Position numbers and translations under genes: made by a program. DNA of 64,000 nt, taken from assembly GCA_051294375.1 (NCBI GenBank), contig CM119265.1, positions 19,271,642 to 19,335,641 on the forward strand. Direction: 5' to 3'. Under the pieces are notes generated by a model. That model did not search any database. It had not been told where the DNA came from and worked only from the letters and a program-made list of their open reading frames with translations. Origin of the DNA: Paraspadella gotoi (taxonomy: Eukaryota > Chaetognatha). Positions 22,930 through 37,456 of this stretch are shown piece by piece. Every line of letters begins with the position of its first letter. Positions within the stretch are counted from its first letter, which is position 1.

Positions 22930-24000
22930 TCAGCTTTCCCTGCTCATTAATTTTCTTCTTCTTTCCCTTCCCTTCCTCCCCTCTCACAACGAGAATAAAT
23001 CAAACATCTTCATCTTCGCTATTTAATTACATCCGCAAATATGTTTAGGAGTTGTTCAAGGGAAGTTTTATTAAACTTAACTTAACTTAAGACAAACATT
23101 TGTTTTTTCTATATTTTGAAGGATATTGCGTTTTACAAGATTAAACTTTGATTTATTTTAAAAAATACCAATTAAGTTATGTTTGCTTTTTATAATACTA
23201 TTCGTCTTGAAATGACTCTTTTCACGAGTGATTGTTGTAATTACATTTAAAACAATCTAAAGATTGCTTGGCAATTCGGAAACCTCCTGAAACTAAACTT
23301 TACGAATGCTTATTTTCTAAGATTTTTTTTCATTTCCAAATTTTCGATTGCAGAGGGTAAGCTTATAAATTGCCCATTTCAATGTAAAAATCTATTAAAA
23401 TTCTCAAATTGGATTTTTTGGGCCGATATGGAAAGCGTTACGTGACTAATTAGGGTGAAGTGAAAGTTTGAAATCAAAATTTAGCAGTTATATATTGAAA
23501 ACGTCATATTAGTGAATAATAATCTGTAGTTATTTTTATAAATAAGTAGCCCAGTCACCTTATTTTGTTAAATATAACTACCTTATATTAATGTCAAAAT
23601 TTCAAAATATTTTTTTAATTCTGGAGAAGAGATTCAGATCCTCATTAAAATTTTATAAAGAAATATAAATTTAAATTATAAAAACAAATATATTTTTTTA
23701 AGCTGGATAATAACTGAAAATCGTTATTTTGAAGTATTAGGTTTTAAATTTTGGCCCACTTAGATGAAATATTTTTTTGGGAAAAAGGATTATAATTTCT
23801 TATTCAACTTTTTTGTTAAGGAATCTAATCCATCTTATAAATATATTTTATAAAAAATGATACATATTTTTGAATCATTGAGGATCTGAATCGTCTTCTC
23901 AGGAGATTATATAATATAGAATATATATTATTTTCGATTAAATATATATTAATAGATCAATCTATTATAAGCAGGTCTGGAGTTTATATTTATAGACAAA
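22930..24000 (-). repeat. AT-rich repeat block Y, inverted copy
   Basis: This stretch is a diverged reverse complement of 30165-31180. Landmarks include the complements of ATTTGCGGATTAATTAAATAG and of CCATATCGGCCC. It holds no coding sequence. A short direct piece of Y recurs at 24135-24235. Confidence 0.7.
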
Positions 24001-24235
24001 CTTATAACGACTAATGGTGACTGGTAAGATTAAGACTAACAAAGGTTTATAAATAAAAAAAATAACTATACAAGTATATGTTATTTTGTTTATTTTTTCT
24101 ATACTTTAATATTATGTTAAGTATTTATATAATATAGAAAATTTATATTTCGACTAAATATTTTTGATTTCAAACTTCACTTCACACCTGTATTATTTCT
24201 ACACACGTTCTAACACTCTTCCATATCGGCACCAA

Positions 24236-24260
24236 NNNNNNNNNNNNNNNNNNNNNNNNN
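24236..24260. other. Assembly gap of exactly 25 N
   Basis: 25 unknown bases between a fragment of block Y and block X. Confidence 1.
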
Positions 24261-25132
24261 AGGAGGAGGAGGAGGATGAGGATGAGAAGGAAACAAAAAC
24301 AGATCGAGGGATGAATGAGGGGGAAAAAATCAGGCGATGGGATGGATGAGAGTAAAAGTCCGATAAACCGACGTTAATCGGTCGCCTGTTTTGGGCAGAT
24401 ATTGTTAACTTTTTATTCTAGAGAGATTAATTTAATTAGTTTTAAACAGAAATGATATTCTAACATTCCGGAGGTTATTTAGCTTTTTGAAGAGTTAAAT
24501 ATTTGGCACGGTTTTATGTTTTAAAAGATGCCGTAATTTGTTATAACTATAATCCCTTATTTGTTAAAACATTATCGTTTGCCCGGATACAAAGTTTACA
24601 AAACCGACCTCGGACACGTTTTTTCTTCGTCGTCGTCGTCATCGTCGTCGTCTTCGTCGACCTAATTTGGTTCCAATTTTTGATAAAATTTTTATCTCTT
24701 ACTTGTCTCTTACTAGTCTTAGAACGATATTAAAGCGCGGTGTTATTTAAGTCTCAGCTAGACGAGAAAACCATGAAAATAAATATAGCTACACAATTGT
24801 ATTATCATTAAAAAAATTTAATCACGGTTAGATTAGTTCAGTAAATTATTTATTAGGTGTCGTTGAAAGTTTATAAGTTTTAGCTCAACTAAGTTACATC
24901 ATTTTTATTGGCAATTTTTAAGGAGCAATAGCAGTGATATCATAAAATTCAGCTACTTGCATTTTGATGGTAGTGCAGGGTACGAAATACAGTATGATTT
25001 TTCTCAATTATAACATTTCCTGCGGCGATATCTCAGAGTCCCTTAACTCGAGATACTTAAATTATGGCTTATTTTATAGCCCGAGTCTGGCATTTTTAGA
25101 TAGATCGATCAATTTTCACATAATTCTAATAA
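24261..25132 (+). repeat. Block X, first copy
   Basis: Nearly the same as 31185-32046, with small indels: GGAGGAGGATGAGG start, TCGTCGTCGTC tract, and one MITE end from about 24990 (TACAGTATGATTTTTCTC). It breaks off at 25132, where the second copy continues into the MITE. Confidence 0.8.
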
Positions 25133-25144
25133 GTGAAAAACAAA

Positions 25145-26159
25145 TAAATATATTTTAGTAAATTTATTTTTTAATTTTATACATTAGTGAGCAACAGTGA
25201 GCTATATTTACATATAGTAAAAAGTATATAATAGGCTAAGATTTCAAAATGTAAATTTTTAAATTTTAAGATTGGATTTAGATTCCTTACAAAAAGTTGA
25301 TATAAGAAAATATAAATATTTTTCAAAAAATATTTTATTAAGTTGGTCAAAAATTTTAAAACTATATTCAAAATACCGATTTTATATTTCCAGCTTAAAA
25401 ATATATTTTTTTATAATATAAAAATTTATATTTCTTTGTATTAACTTTTAATGAGGAATCTGAATCTCTTCTCTTCTCTTCTCTTCTCTTCTCTTATTTT
25501 AAAATTTTGACATTATATATGGGTAGTACTATATACAAAATAAGCTGACTGGGCTACTATATTTATAAAAAAATAACTACAGATTAGTATTCACTAATAT
25601 GATAGTTTTAAAGATATAACTGCTAAATTTCAAACTTTCACTTCACCCTATTAGTCTCTAACGCTTTCCATATCGGCCCCAAAAAATCCAATTTGTAGAA
25701 TTTTAAATAATTTTTACATTGAAATGGCAATTTATAAGCTTACCCTCTGCAATCGAAAATTTGGAAATGAAAAAAAATCTTTAGAAAATAAGCATTCGTA
25801 AATGTTTAGTTTCGGGGAGTTTCCGAATTTGCCAAGCAATCTTCTAATTTGTTTTAATGTAATTACAACGAATCACTCGTGAAAATGAGTCATTTCAAGA
25901 CGAATAGTATTATAAAAAGCAAACATAACTTAATTGGTATTTTTTAAATAAATCAAAGTTTAATCTGTAAAACGCAATCATTCCTTTAATAATAAGAAAA
26001 AAATGTTGTTTTAGTTAAGTTAAGTTTAATAAACTTCCTTGAACAACTCCTAAACATATTTGCGGATTAATTAAATAGCGAAGATGAAGAGGTTTAATTT
26101 ATTCTCGTTGCGAGAGGGGGAGAAGGAGATGGAAGAAGAAAATAAAGAACAGGGAAGAG
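25145..26159 (+). repeat. Block Y, direct copy
   Basis: Matches 30160-31185 in the same direction with scattered differences. It ends at a 10-N gap (26160-26169). No coding sequence. Confidence 0.8.
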
Positions 26160-26169
26160 NNNNNNNNNN

Positions 26170-27995
<1,826 letters not shown>

Positions 27996-28460
27996 AAAAC
28001 AAGTTGAGCAAACAATGTCGGATCTGCCTACGATAATTTAATTAATTAATTGATTAATTAAATTTAATTAATAGATTTAATTAATTAATTAATAGATTAA
28101 TTAATATTAATTATATAATAATTAAGTTAAGCATTAATTAATTAATTAATTAATAGATTAAATTATAATTATATTCAGCTGTCATCATCGATGTCCTTAA
28201 AATTGTAGTCAGGACAGTTATTAAATGTTTTGTTTACATTTTATCAAAACAAACAAATATCCTCTAATTATCGAGCCAGGCGGGCAAAGCCCGTCCTGTC
28301 TAGCTATTTTTTTTCGTTTAAGCTTTCGGTCTCGCTTTTTGCAAATCATGGCGTTCACGCAAAGTGTGATATCAATAGGGAGTTGAATTTTCATATATGG
28401 CTTCTATATCATCAAGATCTTAAAATTCTCATGTTTCATATCAATGATTGGTATTTGTTT
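27996..28460. other. Intron 15 sequence with TTAATTAA runs
   Basis: 28035-28175 is made of ATTAATTA simple repeats. Nothing coding was recognised. Confidence 0.5.
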
Positions 28461-29670
28461 ATGTTTTATTTACAAAACAAAAAACGTTTTAATTATATGT
28501 CCGCTCTCTCTGTCTCTCTCTTTTTCTCCGTCACTGCTTCTTACTAAAAACGAGTTCCGGCTCTGCAGCGTCCTGTCCAGCTTTCTTCTCTCTTCTCTCT
28601 CTCTTCTCTCCTCTCTTTTTTTTTTACAAAATTTTAGATAATAATGTGGGTTCACTAATGTAAAAAAAACGACTGCCGCAACAGGGCGCGAACCCGGGTC
28701 CTTTGGGTAGAGAACTACTCACGCCTACGTGCGGGCGCCATAAGTACGCTATGACTGATTCTTTAACGAGTAAAGCGGGCTGTAGAGCTTCTCTCTCTCT
28801 CTCTCTTTAATTAATTTAATATATCGCTCTTTCTCTTTTTCTCTGCAGCGGCTGTCTCTCTCTCTCTCTCTCTTTTTCTCTCTCTCTCTCTGTCTCTCTG
28901 TCTCTCTGTGTGTGTCTGTTCCCTATCTGTCCCGATCTTTTGCGTGATCGTTTGTTTTTTGAAAAAATTCTGATTATTTTTTTCCTTCTAAAACTTTTTA
29001 TTATTGCACATATTAGTTCCGTTTTTCTCAATACAAAAATTCCCTATTTTCCTATCCGAGATTTTCGCGGTGGATTTATTCTCTTTCTTTCTTTTCTCTC
29101 TCTCTTCTCTTCTCTCTCTCTTTCTCTCTCCTCTCTAATTCTTTCTCTCTCTCTCTTTCTCTCTCTTCTCTCTCTCTCTCTCTCCTTTCACTCATACACG
29201 CATTTGGTTTTGTTTTATTGACACTATCATCGCATCACATGAATGACAATCAGTCGCATCAATGAATGACAATCATCGCATCACTGAAGACATTCATCAA
29301 CAGCAGTGAATTGGACTATTCATGCGGCATCAATTATAATGATTATCATCGAATCAATAAAATAATTCCTATACATCAAAATTTACATTACATAATCAAT
29401 TAGTATTACCTGCCAAATCAATTTACTAGTACAATCAACAATTCGTTATCCGCATGATTCATCGTTTTTTCCCGGTTTTTTTTCAATTAATTTTTTTTTT
29501 CATATGATAGGGCATCTGGCTCGATCTTGAGGTCTTTTTAAAGATTTTTTTATTTATGTTCCTTCTCTCTTCTCTCTCTCATCACTCTCTTTCTCTCTCT
29601 CATCATCCCATCTCTCCTCATCTTCTCACTCCCTCTCTCTCTTCTCTCTCTACTACTCGTCTCTTTTTAA
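28460..29670. repeat. CT-rich microsatellite region
   Basis: Long CT tracts at about 28580-28615, 28788-28810, 28853-28915, 29070-29190 and 29560-29655, with short ATCA-rich sequence between (29220-29350). Open frames here are artefacts of the repeats. Confidence 0.85.
28675..28745 (-). ncRNA. tRNA-like sequence, probably not a working tRNA
   Basis: The minus strand contains GGACCCGGGTTCGCGCCCTG, close to a tRNA B box / T arm, with a possible A-box region upstream. The T stem has mismatches, and I could not build a convincing anticodon arm. A tRNA-derived SINE fragment or a decayed tRNA is possible. Confidence 0.3.
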
Positions 29671-29975
29671 TCAATTAGCGACGATCCTTATGTCTTTTAA
29701 TTTTTTTAACTTAGCATCATTTTTTCAACTTTCTAATTTTTTCAAACTTGCAATTCCGTCAAAACTTATATCTAGCTTCTTCACTCCAACTTCCCATACG
29801 GGCTCACCAAAGATTTCATCTCAATCATATCATGGTGTACAGTTTTTTATTGAAAGATCGTGGGTTCACGTCAGCTTGATCGTGATAGGTCTTTCTAAGA
29901 TCTCTGTGCTATTAACTTCCCCGTTGAGGTAGTCATTAGGGTGATGTGAAAATAATAAAATTTTATAAATTTAAA

Positions 29976-30139
29976 NNNNNNNNNNNNNNNNNNNNNNNNN
30001 NNNNNNNNNNNNNNNNNNNNNNNNNNNNNNNNNNNNNNNNNNNNNNNNNNNNNNNNNNNNNNNNNNNNNNNNNNNNNNNNNNNNNNNNNNNNNNNNNNNN
30101 NNNNNNNNNNNNNNNNNNNNNNNNNNNNNNNNNNNNNNN
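29976..30139. other. Assembly gap (N)
   Basis: 164 unknown bases before the second Y-X block. Confidence 1.
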
Positions 30140-32046
30140 GTATATAGAATATAAAAATAAAAACAAATAAATATATTTTTGTACAATTTTTTTTTAATCT
30201 TATACATTAGTGAGTAACAGTGAGAGCTATATTTATATATAGTAAAAACTATATAATAGGCTAAGATTTCAAAATGTTAATTTTTAAATTTTAAGATTGG
30301 ATTTAGATTCCTTACAAAAAGTTGATATAAGAAAATATAAATCTTTTTCAAAAATTATTTCATTAAGTTGGTCAAAAATTTTAAAACTATACTCAAAATA
30401 CCGATTTTCTTTTTCCAGCTTAAAAAATATAATTTTTTATAATATAAAAATTTATATTTCCTTTTATAAAATTTTAATGAGGAATCTGAATCTCTTCTCA
30501 GAATTTAAAAAAAATATTTTGAAATTTTGACATTATATAAGGGTAGTTATATTTACAAAATAAGGTGACTGGGCTACTATATTTATAAAAAATAACTACA
30601 GATTATTATTCACTAATATGATAGTTTTCAAGATATAACTGCTAAATTTTGATTTCAAACTTTCACTTCACCCTATTAGTCACGTAACGCTTTCCATATC
30701 GGCCCAAAAAAATCCAATTTGTAGAATTTTTAATAATTTTTACATTGAAATGGCAATTTATAAGCTTACCCTCTCAATCGAAAATTTGGAAATGAAAAAA
30801 AATCTTTAGAAAATAAGCATTCGTAAATGTTTAGTTTCAGGAGTTTCCGAATTTGCCAAGCAATCTTATAGATTGTTTAAATGTAATTACAACGAATCCA
30901 CTCGTGAAAATGAGTCATTTCAAGACGAATAGTATTATTAAAAAGCAAACATAACTTAATTGGTATTTTTTAAATAAATCAAAGTTTAATCTGTAAAACG
31001 CAATCATTCCTTCAATAAATAGAAAAAAAAATGTTGTCTTAGTTAAGTTAAGTTTAATAAACTTCCATTGAACAACTCCTAAACATATTTGCGGATTAAT
31101 TAAATAGCGAAGATGAAGATGTTTGATTTATTCTCGTTGTGAGAGGGGAGAAGGAGAAAGAAGAGAAAATAATGAGCAGGGAAGAGGAGGAGGAGGAGGA
31201 TGAGGATGAGAAGGAAACAAAAAACAATCGAGGGACGAATGAGGGGGAAAAAATCAGGCGATGGCGATGGATGAGATAAAGTCCGATAAACCGACGTTAA
31301 TCGGTCGCCTGTTTGGGCAGATATTGTTAACTTTTTATTCTAGAGAGATTAATTTAATTAGTTTTAAACAGAAATGATATTCTAACATTCCGGAGGTTAT
31401 TTAGCTTTTTGAAGAGTTAAATATTTGGCACGGTTTTATGTTTTAAAAGATGCCGTAATTTGTTATACTATAATCCCTTATTTGTTAAAACATATCGTTT
31501 GCCCGGATACAAGTTTACAAAACCGACCTCGGACACGTTTTTTCTTCGTCGTCGTCGTCATCGTCGTCGTCTTCGTCGACCTAATTTGGTTCCAATTTTT
31601 GAAAAAATTTTTTTATCTCTACTTGTCTCTTACTAGTCTTAGAACGATATTAAAGCGCGTGTTATTTAAGTCTCAGCATAGACGAGAAACCATGAAATAA
31701 ATATAGCTACACATTGTATTATCATTAAAAATTTAATCACGGTTAGATTAGTTCAGTAATATTATTATAGGTGTCGTTGAAAGTTTATAAGTTTTAGCTC
31801 AACTAAGTTACATCATTTTTATTGGCAATTTTTAAGGAAGCAATAGCAGTGATATCATAAAATTCAGCTACTTGCATTTTGGATGGTAGTGCAGGGTACG
31901 AAATACAGTATGATTTTTCTCAATTATAACATTTCCTGCGGCGATATCTCAGAGTCCCTTAACTCGAGATACTTAAATTATGGCTTATTTTATAGCCGAG
32001 TCTGGCATTTTAGATAGATCGATCAATTTTCACATAATTCTAATAA
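30140..32046 (+). repeat. Blocks Y and X, second copy in the order Y-X
   Basis: 30160-31185 matches 25145-26159 and 31185-32046 matches 24261-25132. The order here (Y then X, running into unique sequence) is the opposite of X then Y at 24.3-26.1 kb, so at least one junction is false or the units are tandem. Confidence 0.75.
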
Positions 32047-32837
32047 GTCTTTAGATTAACTTCTAGGCCCCAATGAACTCTTCATATTTGCAATCAACTT
32101 TTGATTTTTTTAACCTTTTACTGTTTCACATAGTACAAGTCACAACCAACTCAAAACTTAGTTATATTTAAAATTTAAAGTATGCAAAATGTAGCATTTT
32201 CTGCTGCTCTTCAATGTGGTATAGATTCGTATTCGTTTAATGCATAGATGCTTATTAACTTTTCAGAATAATATGGCGAGTTTTTTTTTATAAAACGTCA
32301 TATGCTTTTATAATTTTTTTTTAATTTAAAAAATTCATAGCCACTATAAAATTCAAAAAATTTTATTAAATGGGTAACACAAAATATTTTATTTTTTATT
32401 CTTTAAAACTTGGTACAGGTTTTGTACATTGAATAATAATATGACTAATGCTTAACAACTTTTTAATACCCTTGATTTACATATTTTAGCTCTCAGTGGT
32501 ATTTTGATATTTGAATTAACTTAAATTTTATTTCATTTTAAGGAGGATAAAAAATGCTACATGTTCATTACCTCATATTTATTTTTGCTTAAATTTTTAA
32601 GTACTTTTTAATCATCAGAAAAGATTGGGAATTTGCATTAATGAAGTTTTAAATTTGACCTCCTCTTAATAGACAGTCACGAAATAAAGAAGACTCAATA
32701 CAAATATGTTGAATTATATATCATATAAAATACCAAACCGAGACCTTCAAAACCGACTATCATTAATATTTTTAAATTTTATGGTTGCATAGATATACTG
32801 TCACGAAATGTTACAAACGAGAAAAATCATGCTGTAG
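31905..32837 (+). mobile_element. Non-autonomous DNA transposon (MITE-like), Tc1/mariner-style ends
   Basis: Left end TA-CAGTATGATTTTTCTC...TAACATTTC; the right end is the inverted match (complement of TA-CAGCATGATTTTTCTC...TAACATTTC). That gives imperfect terminal inverted repeats of about 30 bp, starting CAGYATG and flanked by TA. TA target duplication and CAG-type ends are usual for Tc1/mariner elements. The body has no transposase frame. A related inverted copy is in the nested peptide gene's intron and one end recurs at 24990. Confidence 0.7.
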
Positions 32838-33040
32838 TATTCCCTGATCTAATACTTAAGGGAATGGTCTTTTCATACAATTAAAACATTCGAACATTTG
32901 AAATCTTATGCAACTTCATTGATAGGGAAGCCAGATCTGGAAGTGAGAGAGTATTGATTAAAAGCTTGCAAGGACCTGCCTTGTCATTATCTTGTAAGAG
33001 TGATTGAGGCCTTGAACCACCAAAGTCATGTGCAAGATAG
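32836..33040 (+). repeat. Interspersed repeat, about 200 bp, copy 2
   Basis: Related along its length to 4897-5100. It starts right at the MITE's right end and stops about 110 bp before polycystin exon 16. Confidence 0.65.
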
Positions 33041-33151
33041 CTTATTCATTAAAAGAATGGATAATTTTTATATTGGTTGTACCAATTTCATTATAATACA
33101 ATTATTATTAACTTCCTTTCAATCTTTCCCATTTGCCTCCTCACCCGCCAG

Positions 33152-33755
33152 AGGCCTCTCACTCACCAGCGACGCGTCTTTCCCAGGACACGAAGCCAAA
33201 ATCAAGTTCGACGTCGAATCCGGAACAAACTTTTCCTGCGTTTGGAATTTGGGCGACTTAAATGTAACCATGGTTGCTTGTTTGTTTTTTGTTGTTTTTT
33301 TGTTTTTTGTTTTTTTTTTGTCGATTGTAATCGTTTTACTTTTGATTGTTCTTCCTTGTGATTAGTTGTCAAAAGCGTTGCATCTGTCATTTAATTCTGA
33401 CCTAATTTCTCTACAGCATTTATTGAGTTTCTCTTTTTTAATTGCTGTGAATGAATTAACCTTGAAATGACCTTCAAATCTTCAGAGTCAGACCGTCTCC
33501 ACCATGGACGCGGATTTGCCTGGAGAATCTGGAATCGTTCTTTCGCCGGGAGAAGAGTTGAAGCATCAATACGAGTACATCTATGATGATTTATAGTTTT
33601 TTGATAATAATTATAATAACATTTACGTAATTTTATATGATAGAAAATGGGGTCGGAAAACCGTTGATGTCACGTGCAAAAATATCGTGAATGAGGAAAA
33701 GACAACGTGAGTAAATTACAGTTAGTAATTTAAACTTACAAATAAATCATGGTTA

Positions 33756-33851
<96 letters not shown>

Positions 33852-36075
33852 CTCTCCTCTCTCATTCTGTCAGCTACGTCCACGAGGTCTCCACAGCCAT
33901 CATCGAGGCAGATATGAAAGTGCACGTTAAGTTCCAACCTATAGACCGGCCACTCGACGCCGATATCCAAGGTCACGTGGGCGACGACGGCCTCATGGAA
34001 TTCCCCATGAATCATCCCGTCAACGTCCACGTCTCTACGAACGAGGGTGAGGAGTCAGGAGGGTGAGGAATAAGGAGCGATAAGGCTGACGGGATGGAGA
34101 TCGGAGTACGAATTGCATAAATTGTGTCAAAAATGTGCATATGATGTAGACAAGAACTCTGACCTGGCGGAAAACATATTGTGTTTGTGGCCACACAATG
34201 ATTTTTAAAGCGCGTAGTCTAAGTGGCGTAGGAGAGAATGCTTATTCCGCCCAACGAGCGAATGTTGTGCAATTGAACGTTCTCATGTAGATAGAGGAGA
34301 CTAGTGTCTAACGATGTCAGAGCCTCATGAGCTTTCTCATAATCGCCATTTGGACAACGTTCCAACTAGCCTCTTCTCCGTCCCCCCCCCCTGAAAGGTA
34401 CTCTCCCCAAGGTCACCCTCGTGACCGAAGAGCAGACGACGACTCGAGATTTCGAATGCGTCGACGACGAAGTTAGACCCCAAACCGCGTCCTGCGAAGT
34501 CGTCGCCTCCGTTACTTTTACAGAGGTCGAGGGGGGGGCTTCGTTGCTAGGGGGTGGCCCGGGTGGCGGGATACTTTGGGGGGAGGGCAAAATGAACATT
34601 TGCGCTTCTACCAAACGTCCACGCCGATTTAAAAAGCTTCAACCTCGACGTTATTCTGGGCGGGCCTTTTATTTAATCACTCATGTCACGTGCCATTAAA
34701 CGTTTAAATAACTAATTGTTATTTATAAATTGGACAAATGTTAAAATTCACTTTTTATTCCGTTATTTTTCTTTTTTTCCTTTTCGCGTAGGAAGGAAAG
34801 AAAAAGATCAACATCCGGGTCTCCAACGGTCACTCGACTTCCGACGTCGCCTTCGAGAAGGAAATTCGCGTCTTGAGTCCGATCGGGGATATCGAGTGAG
34901 TCGATGTCTTTTTGTTTGTTGGCGTGGTTGCGATTTTGTGGCCCGAAATGTTGAGAATTTACAGTTCAATCGATGGCTTTGTAACGAAGTTTTTGTAACT
35001 TGCATATTACGGTGAACTGACTAATTTTGTAACCATATTTATCAGTAAAACAACATTACGAATGATGATGTTACGAAGCTAGGGATCTCCAACAACATAA
35101 CATAACCACGACTTTAATCAAAATTATAAGTTATAACAGTAACCATTTTGAGCAAAAAATAAATGAGATCTGAAAAAATTAGTTTCTAACAAGCGAGATA
35201 TAAGGTGAAACTTACCTTTGCATTATTAGGTGAAACTTACCTTTGCATTATTAAACAAGAATCAGAAAATCTGCGTTCTCGTTTTTCCTATTATTCTCTC
35301 TATTTGACTATGGTGATTTGGACATTAAAATTTACTTAATGTCGCTCTCTCTGGATTACATATGAACTGCATTTCATCTCGTATTTATCTTTCGCTACGG
35401 CGTCTTTTTTTTTTCTCGTCGTAGGATCGACGACGGAAGAATCACGACTCCTGCCAACGAGAGGAAAACCTTCACAGTTTCCTTTGGGTGATGAGAAAAA
35501 AAATAATAATAATAATCATTACAATTTTTCAATATTTCAATTAATATTATTATTATTATATATTTATTTTTGTAATCTCTATCACGATATTTGTAATGTA
35601 AACCAATTGAAAGGAAAAATATGTCAATTATAAAATAATAGTGATATAATAAATAGTGATCGATAAATAATAAAAATAAAAATACAAGAAACGTTCATAT
35701 ACTTATTTTGTGGTATTTGTGATCACTGGACCTACTTACTTCCACAGCCCAACGAGCGACGCCTACCGTGGCGGGGCGTGCTTTCACGTCGACTTCGGCG
35801 CCCCCGACGTCACCGCCGGCGCCGTTTCGAACGCTTTTCTATACGTCGGCCAAAAGTCGGTCTGTCAACGTCTTTTCAATGAAGCCCACGACGAGGACAA
35901 ATTCGAGAGTTTGATCGCTGACTCGTTTCAAGTCTCTCACATTTATAGGGGTGAATGAGTGATGCATAAATACATCTTTTAATCCTATACCAACCAAGTA
36001 ATATTGTACGAAGTCCAAAAAAACCGTCAAAGACGGCCAAAGTAGTTGTGAGCATCGATAGAAAAATAAAAAGAG

Positions 36076-36125
<50 letters not shown>

Positions 36126-36580
36126 GAGAGGGGGGGGGGTCACCACTGAGTACGCTGCTGAACTCGAAACAGCCAAACAAAGCGTTAACAACAGATTGAG
36201 TTTGATAGAAGCTTTTTCTGTTTATAATTGTCTTATTTCATTGCAGATGTCAAACTTTACAAAATGCTGATTTTTGGAAGAAACTCTGTCTCAAATTCTT
36301 CAACGGAATTCGAATTCAAGGTACGTACCAAAAAAAAAGGGTAAAAAATCTATCCGCAGTATCAAACTTACGTATTACTCTTATATTGCAATTAATGAAC
36401 TAAATCGTCCCCCCCCAAAAAAATGTTAAACTCTAAAGATATCGACGTTTCCCTGTTCTGCTCCTCTCGTGACGATCGCCGACGTCGAAGAATCTCACAA
36501 ATTTACGTCACCCAAAAAAATCGAAAAGAAAAACGCGATGCGATTCTCTGCTTCGGCCGACGTGAAATGCTCTTTCGAAG
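33152..36580 (+). CDS. Polycystin-1-like protein, exons 16-25: PKD-like repeats and start of REJ
   Basis: Exons 33152-33263, 33486-33574, 33644-33706, 33874-34046, 34398-34525, 34792-34895, 35425-35487, 35748-35950, 36247-36320 and 36439-36580. Exon 16 joins exon 15 in phase 2 across the 16-kb intron that holds ceramidase. A second PKD-like repeat shows the CVWNLGDLN core (a diverged WDFGDG). Two or three more beta-sandwich repeats follow (KTVDVTCKNIVNEE; KKKINIRVSNGHS; RKTFTVSF). Exon 25 begins ISTFPCSAPLVTI and ends SASADVKCSF, the usual entry to the REJ domain. CT and GA microsatellites fill introns 18 and 23. Confidence 0.87.
33756..33866. repeat. (CT)n microsatellite in polycystin intron 18
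   Basis: CTCTCT with a few interruptions, directly before the exon 19 acceptor, where it may serve as the polypyrimidine tract. Confidence 0.95.
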
Positions 36581-36600
36581 GTGAGTAAAATGTGAAAACT

Positions 36601-36672
36601 GGGCTCGTCCGGGAATCGAACCCGGGACCTCTCGCACCCGAAGCGAGAATCATACCTCTAGACCAACGAGCC
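36601..36672 (-). tRNA. tRNA-Pro (CGG)
   Basis: 72 bases starting GGCTCGTTGGTC on the minus strand. Anticodon loop TTCGGGT between CTCGC and GCGAG; T arm CCGGGTTCGATTCCCGG; acceptor stem GGCTCGT/ACGAGCC. It sits in polycystin intron 25, antisense to the host. Confidence 0.95.
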
Positions 36673-36928
36673 GATAACGTTGTCCAGCAGAAAATGTTAA
36701 TAAAAATAAAGTTTTTAAAACATTTTTTTTTTATTATTTTCGTTTATTTTATTGTTGACCGAAGTCGATTTTAATGAAGTTGCAATTAATATAAAAGTTA
36801 AAGATTCACAAAACTGACGTGTCTGAGCTGTGAGACTGACAGACAGATAGACAGACAGAAGAGGCGTCCGTCATATAATTCAATATAATTGCACCGCGGC
36901 GAAAGTAAAAACTAGTTTTGTTCCGCAG

Positions 36929-37076
36929 AGATTGAACGCCACTGGACGATCGCGTTGGTCAACGAAGCCGACGGGACAGAAGCCGGTCTCGTGGACGAGG
37001 CTTTGATTCCGGGGAGAGACTCGGCGGAACTCGCCCTCAAGGGAAGGACCCTCGATTACGGACTCTACCGGTTCAG
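36929..37076 (+). CDS. Polycystin-1-like protein, exon 26: REJ domain
   Basis: Bounded by TTCCGCAG and AG|GTCGG. It reads HWTIALVNEADG and ends LALKGRTLDYGLYRFR, the REJ hallmark strand 'L...L..G.Y.F'. The phase 2 donor matches exon 27 at 43026, 6 kb away beyond the P450 gene. Confidence 0.9.
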
Positions 37077-37456
37077 GTCGGTCGAGCGACCTTCTCATTT
37101 TTTTTCGTTGATTGTCATTGTGATTTTTTCACATACTGTCAGAGCTAATGTTTTCGTGGTAAATGGACATAAGACATGAGGTTATAAAATCGCGCAAGTT
37201 ATGAAAAGTATTTTTAATGAGTCAATTGGTCATAAGGATGCAACAATATTTACAATGTTTTATGAAAAAAAAAAAAAAAACCAAAACAATAAATTTTGAT
37301 AAACGAAGAATTAAAACGGGAAATCATTGTAATAATAAAAACAAGACAAGAGATGTACTACATGAAGAAACCTTTTGAGAAAAAAAAACATCTTGAGATT
37401 CTTTACTTCCTCTCTTTCAATTCTCTCTCTCTCTCTCTCTCTCTCTCCTTCACTCC

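Noticed and set aside
33722-34030. Minus-strand RE-rich protein
   Set aside because: Translation of a CT tract plus the antisense of polycystin exon 19.
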